In this document: positions 58,281-64,000 of the stretch, one piece after another
How the letters are laid out: every line of letters starts with the position of its first letter
Position numbering within the stretch: the stretch's first letter is position 1
DNA from: Micromonospora sp. CB01531
Lineage (GTDB): Bacteria > Actinomycetota > Actinomycetes > Mycobacteriales > Micromonosporaceae
Reading direction: 5' to 3'
Length of the DNA stretch: 64,000 nt
Assembly: GCF_001905095.1 (NCBI RefSeq)
Contig: NZ_LWLS01000072.1
Coordinates: forward strand, 1 to 64,000
Position numbers and translations under genes: made by a program
The notes under the pieces: model-generated
Database searches by the model: none
The model's input: the letters and a program-made list of their open reading frames with translations, nothing else
Told to the model about the DNA's origin: nothing

Positions 58281-60107
58281 TCAGTGGCCGCGGTAGAGAG
58301 CGTCGATGTCGGCGGCGCGGTGCCGCTGCACCACCTCGCGTCTGATCTTCAAGGTGGGGGTGAGCTCACCGTTGGCCTCGGTGAAGTCGTCGGGCAGGAT
58401 CCGGAAGGTCTTGATCGCCTCCGCGTGGGAGACCGACCGGTTCGCCTGGTCGATCGCGGTCTGAATCTCGCCGCGCAGGGCGGGGTCTTCGCGCAACTCC
58501 GCCACCGAGGCGCGTGGGTGACCGTGCGCGTCGCGCCACCGGGACCACGCCTGCGGGTCGATGGTGACCAGGGCGGCGACGTACGGCTTGCCGTTGCCGG
58601 TCAGCATGGACTGGCTGACCAGCGGGTGTGCGCGGACCCGGTCCTCGATCGGGTCGGGAGCGATGTTCTTTCCCTCAGCGGTCACCATGATCTCCTTTGT
58701 GCGTCCGGTGATCCGCAGATAGCCGTCGTCGTCGAGACTGCCGAGGTCGCCGGTGCGAAACCAGCCGTCGGCGGTGAACGTCTCGCTGGTCGCGGCCGGG
58801 TTGTTCCAGTACCCCTGGAACACGACGTCGCTGCGGACGAGGACCTCCCCGTCGTCGGCGATGGCCAGTTCCACGCCGGGCAGCGGCCGGCCGACGGTGC
58901 CGATCCGCATCCCCGAGGGCCGGTTCACCGCCAGCGCCGGGGACGTTTCGGTCAACCCGTACCCCTCCAGGGTGGTGAGGCCGGCGCCACGGAAGAAGTG
59001 CCCGAGTCGCTCACCGAGGGGAGCCCCGCCGACGACGGCGAGACGGCAGCGGCCGCCGAACGCGGCCCGCAGCTTCCGGTAGACCAGCAGGTCGAAAAGA
59101 CCCCGCCGCAGCCGGAGGCCGATCCCGGGGCCGGACGGCGTGTCGAGCGCCCGGCTGTACCCGACCGACACCCGGTCCGCGACGTCGAACAGCCACCCGC
59201 GATGCTGGTCGGCGGCCTTCTGCCGCGCCCCGTTGTACGCCTTCTCGAACACCCTCGGCACCGCCAGGACGAACGTCGGTTGAGATCGGCGAAGCTGCTT
59301 CAGCACGTCGTGCGCGTTGGGGCTGGGCACCATCGTCGCCCGGGTCTGCACCATCGCCACCTGGACCAACCTGGCGAAAGCGTGCGCCAGCGGGAGGAAG
59401 AGGACTGTCGACGCCGCCTGGTTGAACAACTCCGGCAGCGCGGCGACCGCGTTGCCGACGTCGAGGTGGATGTTCCGGTGCGTGAGCACGCAGCCCTTGG
59501 GCCGGCCCGTGGTCCCGCTGGTGTAGACGATTGTGGCCGGGTCCGCGCCCGACACCGCGGCACGCCTGCGTTCGACCGCCTCGTCGGCAACGGCCCGGCC
59601 CTGCTCCGCCAGCTTGATCAGATCGTTGGAGTCGATCTGCCACACCTGGCGCAGCTCCGGCAGCCCGTCACGTACGCCGGCCAGCAGCGCGGCGTGGTCG
59701 GCCGTCTCCACCACGCACCCCACCGCGCCCGAGTCGGCGAGGATCCAGGCCAGCTGCTCCGCGCTCGACGTGTCGTACACCGGAACGGTCACCGCGCCGA
59801 CCGTCCACACCGCGTAGTCGACCAGACTCCACTCGTACCGGGTACGGCTCATCAGGCCCACCCGGCTCCCGGGCGTCACGCCGGCCGCGATCAGCCCGCG
59901 AGCCACGGCCAGCACGTCGTCGCGGAACTGCCGGCAGGTCACCACCGACGGATCACCGGACGAGCGCGGCCACGACCAGGCGTCCGGGTCAGGGCGCCGG
60001 AACTGCACCGCGTCCGGCTCCTGCCGCGCGTTGTCCCACACCACGTCGGCCAGCCCGACCGACTCCCCGCCCGTGATCTTCGGCTCCACCCTGACGTCGC
60101 GCCGCAT
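58281..60107 (-). CDS. Long-chain fatty-acid-CoA ligase (AMP-dependent synthetase)
   Basis: 608 aa from the ATG at 60107, with GAGGGG upstream. Adenylation motifs: IVYTSGTTGRPKGCVLTH (P-loop), LEGYGLTETSPALAVN, DGWFRTGDLGSLDDDGYLRITGRTKEIMVTAEGKNIAP and the C-terminal LTPTLKIRREVV with the likely acyl-adenylate lysine. It activates long-chain fatty acids to acyl-CoA at the membrane surface. The gene stands alone; a longer frame (to 60332) has no family similarity. A 272-bp divergent region separates it from the FUSC gene. Confidence 0.92.
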   Translation of the reverse strand: MRRDVRVEPKITGGESVGLADVVWDNARQEPDAVQFRRPDPDAWSWPRSSGDPSVVTCRQFRDDVLAVARGLIAAGVTPGSRVGLMSRTRYEWSLVDYAVWTVGAVTVPVYDTSSAEQLAWILADSGAVGCVVETADHAALLAGVRDGLPELRQVWQIDSNDLIKLAEQGRAVADEAVERRRAAVSGADPATIVYTSGTTGRPKGCVLTHRNIHLDVGNAVAALPELFNQAASTVLFLPLAHAFARLVQVAMVQTRATMVPSPNAHDVLKQLRRSQPTFVLAVPRVFEKAYNGARQKAADQHRGWLFDVADRVSVGYSRALDTPSGPGIGLRLRRGLFDLLVYRKLRAAFGGRCRLAVVGGAPLGERLGHFFRGAGLTTLEGYGLTETSPALAVNRPSGMRIGTVGRPLPGVELAIADDGEVLVRSDVVFQGYWNNPAATSETFTADGWFRTGDLGSLDDDGYLRITGRTKEIMVTAEGKNIAPDPIEDRVRAHPLVSQSMLTGNGKPYVAALVTIDPQAWSRWRDAHGHPRASVAELREDPALRGEIQTAIDQANRSVSHAEAIKTFRILPDDFTEANGELTPTLKIRREVVQRHRAADIDALYRGH

Positions 60108-60379
60108 CACGCCCCTCAGCTCTCCACCGAATCGATGTCGCTGCCCGCGCCGACCATCTTCTGTGCCTGCCCTTCCCCGGGTGGCTACCGCGCGATTGCC
60201 CGAGGCGTCCGGCGGCAAACGGCCCACAACATGATCCGCACGGCCGCCGTCATCCGCCGGGACGGATTCGCCTCGGGCTGGGCCAGGCTCGCCAGCCGCA
60301 CGCGCGCCGACCAGCCACCGGGTGAACGACACCCGATACCGGCCGGGATTATCTCCAGCACCAGTGGGAAGCCCATGAC

Positions 60380-61549
60380 ATGGCCGCTCCGGACGATCGT
60401 GGCCGGGGAAGATCGGGCCGCCCGGCCGAGCGTCTCGGCCGAGCCCTGTGGCTGCCGGCCGTGCGCCACTTTCTCGCCACCCGCCAGTTGGCGGCCATCG
60501 CGGTGCTCTCCGTCCAGGCCGGGCTCGCCACGGCCGCCGCGTGGCTCATCGCCACCCATTTCCTCGGCCGCGAGGCGCCGGTGTTCGCACCTGTGGCCGC
60601 TCTCGCCACGATCGCCTCTGCCAGCGGGCAACGCACCAGACAGACGGTGGAACTGCTCATCGGGGTGGGGCTGGGCATCACGGTGGCCGACGCCCTGCTC
60701 TATCTCGTCGGTAGCGGAGCGTGGCAGATCTCCGTCGTTGTCTCCAGTTCCATCGCGCTGAGCATGCTGGTCGCCGGCCGCAGCGGTGCCATGGTCAGTC
60801 AGGCCGGCGCGACCGCCACGCTGTTCGCCACACTCGCCGGGAATCAACGAAGTCTCGAGCTACCCCGCATCATCGACGCCGCTGTGGGTGCCTCGGTCGG
60901 CTTCCTCGCCGTGGCACTGCTCCTGCCCCTGGACCCGTTGCGGGCCGTCGACCGCGCCGCCAGACCGTTCTTCACCGACCTCGCCGCCGCTATCCACACC
61001 ACCGCCCAGGCCCTGGCCACCGGCGACCGGAACCTTGCCATGCGGGCCCTGGACAGCCTCAACACGATTGACACCGACAGCACGCGTCTCAACGAAGCCC
61101 TGCGAGCCGCTGACGAGACCGTGACCATCGCCCCCTGGTGGCGCCGTCGGCGCCACCGCTACGAGCAGTACCGGGCGGCCTCGGATCAACTCAACGCCTT
61201 CGCCATCGACATCCGAGTGCTGGCCCGCAGGGTCGCCACCCTGCTCGAATATCACGAACCCGTTCCGCCCCCACTGCACCAGGCCGTGGACACCCTCGGC
61301 GACGCCCTGACCCACCTTCATCGCGAGTGTGCCACCGCCCGGGCATCAGGACAGACCCGCCAGGCTGTCCTCGAAGCCGCACGCCTGGCCGGACACGCCA
61401 GCAGACACCCAACCTACGCGTTCGGTGAGACTGTCGTCCTCCAGATCCGCAGCGCCGCCAGCGACCTGCTCCGTGCCACCGCCCTCACCCCTGAAGAGGC
61501 CAACCACCTCGTCCGTGACGCCGCCACCGAGCCCGACAACAAGCGGTAG
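60380..61549 (+). CDS. FUSC-family aromatic-acid-exporter-like membrane protein
   Basis: 389 aa. N-terminal half: about six membrane helices (LAAIAVLSVQAGLATAAAWLIATHFLG, VFAPVAALATIASASGQRTRQTVELLIGVGLGITVADALLYL, VGASVGFLAVALLLPL). C-terminal half: a soluble helical region. This is the fusaric-acid-resistance-like (FUSC/ArAE) layout found as a single module in actinobacteria. It may export aromatic acids; the substrate is unknown. It stands alone between the acyl-CoA ligase and the GntR gene. Confidence 0.83.
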   Translation: MAAPDDRGRGRSGRPAERLGRALWLPAVRHFLATRQLAAIAVLSVQAGLATAAAWLIATHFLGREAPVFAPVAALATIASASGQRTRQTVELLIGVGLGITVADALLYLVGSGAWQISVVVSSSIALSMLVAGRSGAMVSQAGATATLFATLAGNQRSLELPRIIDAAVGASVGFLAVALLLPLDPLRAVDRAARPFFTDLAAAIHTTAQALATGDRNLAMRALDSLNTIDTDSTRLNEALRAADETVTIAPWWRRRRHRYEQYRAASDQLNAFAIDIRVLARRVATLLEYHEPVPPPLHQAVDTLGDALTHLHRECATARASGQTRQAVLEAARLAGHASRHPTYAFGETVVLQIRSAASDLLRATALTPEEANHLVRDAATEPDNKR

Positions 61550-61580
61550 GCGGACAGCGCGGGCCAGCTGAAGCCCCGGG

Positions 61581-62318
61581 TCAGCGCTGGTCGATCATGA
61601 CGTCGATGCTGTAATCCTGCGCTCGGTAGCAGTGGTCGCCGTACTCCACCGGTGCGCCGACCGCGTCGAACGCGCTGCGCGTCATGGTGAGCACGGGCTC
61701 CGCGGGCCGTAGCTGGAGGTGGCGGCGCTCCGCCGCGTCCGGCATGCGCGCGCCTATCGACTGGTGTGCGACGACGGGTCGCACGCCGCGCTCCCGTAGC
61801 ACGGCGTACAGGCCGGTTGCCTCAAGATCGTCCTTGTCGATGTCGGTGTACGACGGTGGCAGCCAGTTTCGGAGGATGGCCAGTGGCCGACCGGCGGCCA
61901 GCCGCAGGCGGACGATAGCGAGGAGTTCGGTATCGGCGGGCAGGTCGAGCATGCCGGCTATCTGCTCGTCCCGCTTCAGCTCGTGGTGCAGGAGGATGGT
62001 CTCGGGCTGGACGCCGTCGCGCTTGAGGTCGTCGTAGAGGCTGGTGAGTTCGGCGCGTCGGTGCACCTTGCGGGTCGCGACCGTGGTGCCCAGCCCCCGC
62101 CGTCGTACGAGGAAGCCGCGGTTGACCAGCTCCAGGATGGCGCGCCGCACGGTCGGGCGGGACAGGCTGAGCCGCGTCGCGAGCGCGATCTCGTTCTCGA
62201 ACGGATCACCGGGTCGCAGCTGGCCCGTGGCAATGGCGTTGCCGAGCTGCTCCGCGAGCTGGTGGTAGAGCGGCACGGGAGAGGAGCGGTCAATCGTCAC
62301 GCCAACTTGAATTGCCAC
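61581..62318 (-). CDS. GntR/HutC-family regulator (UTRA domain), probable inositol regulator
   Basis: 245 aa from GTG. GntR winged helix: PLYHQLAEQLGNAIATGQLRPGDPFENEIALATRLSLSRPTVRRAILELVNRGFLVRRRGLGTTV, then a UTRA ligand-binding domain (LLAIVRLRLAAGRPLAILRNWLP, MTRSAFDAVGAPVEYGDHCYRAQDYSIDV). It diverges from iolC with a 166-bp promoter region, so it probably controls the inositol operon and senses an inositol-derived metabolite. Confidence 0.9.
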   Translation of the reverse strand: MAIQVGVTIDRSSPVPLYHQLAEQLGNAIATGQLRPGDPFENEIALATRLSLSRPTVRRAILELVNRGFLVRRRGLGTTVATRKVHRRAELTSLYDDLKRDGVQPETILLHHELKRDEQIAGMLDLPADTELLAIVRLRLAAGRPLAILRNWLPPSYTDIDKDDLEATGLYAVLRERGVRPVVAHQSIGARMPDAAERRHLQLRPAEPVLTMTRSAFDAVGAPVEYGDHCYRAQDYSIDVMIDQR

Positions 62319-62364
62319 GGCCGCACTCTACACCTGCCCTGATAGCAAGACAGCACGTAACTAT

Positions 62365-62407
62365 GTCAGAACAAACTCTTGACAGAACTTTTACCCCCAG
62401 GCAGGCT
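62365..62407 (+). promoter_or_regulatory. Putative iol promoter with direct repeats
   Basis: TTGACA at 62379-62384 and CAGGCT at 62402-62407 are 17 bp apart, a plausible -35/-10 pair for iolC. GTCAGAAC (62365-62372) and GACAGAAC (62381-62388) form a direct repeat overlapping the -35 box, a good place for the GntR regulator. Confidence 0.5.
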
Positions 62408-62484
62408 CTCGGGCAACGCTGGCGGCCCGGCCACGGGCCGCGCAGCGGGCCGGGGCATACCTCCATGCACGGGATGGGATACGG

Positions 62485-63462
62485 ATGCGCAGCGGGCGTG
62501 GCGTGACGGCGTACGACCTGGTGGCGATGGGCCGGACCGGGGTCGACATCTATCCACTCGACCACGGCGTGGGGCTTGAGGACGTCAAGCGGTTCGAGAA
62601 GTTCCTCGGCGGCAGCGCGACCAACGTGGCGGTGGCCGCGGCCCGGCACGGGCGCCGGACCGCCCTCGTCACCCGTACCGGCCGCGACCCCTTCGGCCAG
62701 TACATCCACCGCGCGCTACGCGGGTTCAACGTGGATGACACCTTTGTCACCGAGGTCGACGGCCCGCCGACGCCGGTCACCTTCTGCGAGATCTTTCCCC
62801 CGGATGACTTCCCGCTGTACTTCTACCGCTATCCGGTTGCCCCCGACCTGCTGGTCGAACCGGACGAGATCCCGCTCGAGGCGATCCGCGACGCGGCCGT
62901 CTACTGGAGCACGGTCACCGGCCTGTCGCAGGACCCGTCCCGCTCGGCGCACTTCGCCGCCTGGCGGGCTCGCGGCCGGCGGGCGCACACCATCCTCGAC
63001 CTCGACTACCGGCCGATGTTCTGGTCGAGCCCCGAGGAGGCCACCGCCCAGGTGGGCGAAGCCTTGCGGCACGTCACGGTCGCGGTGGGCAACCGCGAGG
63101 AGTGCGAGATCGCGGTCGGTGAGACCGACCCGCATCGCGCCGCCGACGCCTTGCTGAGCATGGGGGTCGAGCTGGCCATCGTCAAGCAGGGCCCCAAGGG
63201 CGTCCTCGCCGCGACCGCCACCGAGCGCGTCGAGGTGCCGCCCGTTCCCGTGGCGGTCGTCAACGGCCTCGGCGCCGGCGACGCCTTCGGCGGCGCCCTC
63301 GTCCACGGGCTGCTCAGCGGCTGGGACCTGCACCGCGTCCTGCGGTTCGCGAACGCGGCGGGGGCCATCGTCGCATCCCGACTCGAATGCTCCAGCGCCA
63401 TGCCGACAACCGCCGAGGTCGAGGTGCTCCTCGGCGACCGGGAAGAGGAGGTGGCACGATGA
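62485..63462 (+). CDS. iolC: 5-dehydro-2-deoxygluconokinase (PfkB family)
   Basis: 325 aa from ATG; a GTG at 62503 is a possible alternative start. PfkB sugar-kinase motifs: FLGGSATNVAVAAARHGRRTALVTRTGRDPFG near the N-terminus and VNGLGAGDAFGGALVHGLL with the catalytic Asp. The segment MGRTGVDIYPLDHGVGLEDVKRFEKFLGG is typical of IolC. It phosphorylates 5-dehydro-2-deoxygluconate in myo-inositol degradation. It overlaps the next gene, a Cgl0158-like protein, by ATGA; this pair marks actinobacterial inositol clusters. Confidence 0.92.
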   Translation: MRSGRGVTAYDLVAMGRTGVDIYPLDHGVGLEDVKRFEKFLGGSATNVAVAAARHGRRTALVTRTGRDPFGQYIHRALRGFNVDDTFVTEVDGPPTPVTFCEIFPPDDFPLYFYRYPVAPDLLVEPDEIPLEAIRDAAVYWSTVTGLSQDPSRSAHFAAWRARGRRAHTILDLDYRPMFWSSPEEATAQVGEALRHVTVAVGNREECEIAVGETDPHRAADALLSMGVELAIVKQGPKGVLAATATERVEVPPVPVAVVNGLGAGDAFGGALVHGLLSGWDLHRVLRFANAAGAIVASRLECSSAMPTTAEVEVLLGDREEEVAR

Positions 63463-64000
63463 TCACGACCTCGATACGACCGCGTATCCGTGAGCTGACC
63501 GAGGTCCGGGTGCGTGAGCCGGAGCGGATCGCCGCCGGGTGGGCCGCCCGCAAGCGCCGCGACCTGGTGGGTCCCGACGGCCAACTGCTCATCGTGGCCG
63601 CGGACCACCCCGCCCGCGGCGCCCTCGGCGTACGGGACAACCGCCAGGCCATGGCGTCCCGCAGCGAGTTGCTGGAACGCCTTGCCACCGCGCTGTCCCG
63701 CCCTGGTGTCGACGGGGTGCTCGGCACCCCCGACATCCTTGACGATCTGCTGCTGCTCGGCGCGCTCGATGACAAGATCGCCATCGGCTCGATGAATCGG
63801 GGCGGCCTGCAGGGCTCGGTCTTCGAGTTCGACGACCGCTTCACCGCCTACAACGTCGCGGAGATCGCCGCCCGAGGACTCGACGGGGGCAAGATGCTCA
63901 CCCGGATCTGCCTCGATGATCCGGCGACACCGGCAACCCTGGAGGCGAGCGGCCGGGCGGTCACGGAGCTGGCCGGGCGTGGCCTGATGGCGATGGTGGA
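63459..64000 (+). CDS. Cgl0158-family TIM-barrel protein of the inositol cluster, cut by the window edge
   Basis: The frame starts at the ATG overlapping the iolC stop and stays open to the end of the window (180 codons visible). It shows IRELTEVRVREPERIAAGWAARKRR, LLIVAADHPARGALGV, DGVLGTPDILDDLLLL, DKIAIGSMNRGGLQGSVFEFDDRF and ARGLDGGKMLTRICLDDP, matching the beta/alpha-barrel proteins next to iolC in actinobacteria (aldolase-like, DeoC/LacD-related). It probably acts as the aldolase or an auxiliary step after IolC. The C-terminus lies beyond the window. Confidence 0.8.
   Translation, partial: MITTSIRPRIRELTEVRVREPERIAAGWAARKRRDLVGPDGQLLIVAADHPARGALGVRDNRQAMASRSELLERLATALSRPGVDGVLGTPDILDDLLLLGALDDKIAIGSMNRGGLQGSVFEFDDRFTAYNVAEIAARGLDGGKMLTRICLDDPATPATLEASGRAVTELAGRGLMAMV

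Noticed and set aside
58284..60761. 825-codon open frame on the plus strand opposite the acyl-CoA ligase
   Set aside because: The minus strand carries every adenylate-forming enzyme motif; the plus frame is a GC-rich shadow with no recognisable fold.
1..64000. tRNA or rRNA genes, prophage or integrative-element att sites
   Set aside because: No cloverleaf-type sequence, integrase, structural phage gene or paired direct repeats at gene 3' ends were recognised by eye; a covariance search would be needed to exclude a tRNA fully.

Overview
The window is high-GC DNA with actinobacterial habits: GTG and TTG starts, ATGA/GTGA/TGATG gene overlaps, a SARP-type regulator, a DivIVA-like protein, a SigE-type ECF sigma factor, Tat and LPxTG surface proteins and an actinobacterial inositol cluster. 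A soil actinomycete, most likely of the Micromonosporaceae, fits best; the family placement is inference. It reads as chromosomal accessory and catabolic DNA. I saw no tRNA, rRNA, CRISPR array, prophage or complete biosynthetic gene cluster.

Layout. 1-1530: a TnpB-only insertion element with perfect 21-bp inverted ends. 1.5-8.3 kb: a GNAT acetyltransferase, a giant SARP/ATPase/TPR regulator, an FAD oxidoreductase and a secreted muralytic-like protein with a ricin-type lectin. 8.4-16.3 kb: a rifampin-phosphotransferase-like enzyme, a small orphan protein, a DivIVA-domain protein, a SanA-like protein, 2,2-dialkylglycine decarboxylase divergent from a LysR regulator, and a two-domain VOC protein. 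16.4-19.6 kb: a miniature relative of the first element's ends, a secreted S15 peptidase and a class A beta-lactamase lipoprotein.

19.6-30.4 kb is the most coherent module. A LacI regulator diverges from an eight-gene operon: sugar-binding lipoprotein, two ABC permeases, FGGY kinase, class II (fuculose-type) aldolase, class II FBA-type aldolase, fucose-isomerase-like enzyme and a second FGGY kinase. Two 14-bp LacI-type operators sit between regulator and operon, and a 14-bp-stem hairpin separates the binding-protein gene from the permeases. Both aldolases carry substitutions in active-site motifs, so the substrate is probably not plain L-fucose. A near-identical operator half-palindrome lies 10.6 kb away, in front of an AraC regulator.

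30.5-46.1 kb: an NmrA-type oxidoreductase/AraC pair, a PhoX-type phosphatase, a YeeE/YedE sulfur-transport pair with a cysteine-rich partner, a sortase-anchored surface protein, a phospholipase C with about 440 extra C-terminal residues, an EamA exporter divergent from a LysR regulator, a double-RCK channel-like protein without a canonical K+ filter, and an FtsX-ECD-like protein coupled to an ECF sigma factor.

46.2-51.2 kb is an arsenic island without a visible efflux pump: arsC, aquaporin, three ArsR proteins, an ArsN1-type acetyltransferase, an ArsO-type flavoprotein and three tiny ORFs. Its promoters share a motif. 51.2-55.1 kb holds gene fragments, a thiol/metal group (AhpD-like, glutaredoxin-like, HMA chaperone) and an MFS exporter, with CsoR-type dyads on both sides of the divergent promoter. 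55.2-64 kb: a zinc carboxypeptidase with an apparent C-terminal frameshift, a PadR/membrane-protein pair with its operator, an acyl-CoA synthetase, a FUSC-family protein, and the start of a myo-inositol cluster (GntR, iolC, Cgl0158-like) that runs off the right edge.
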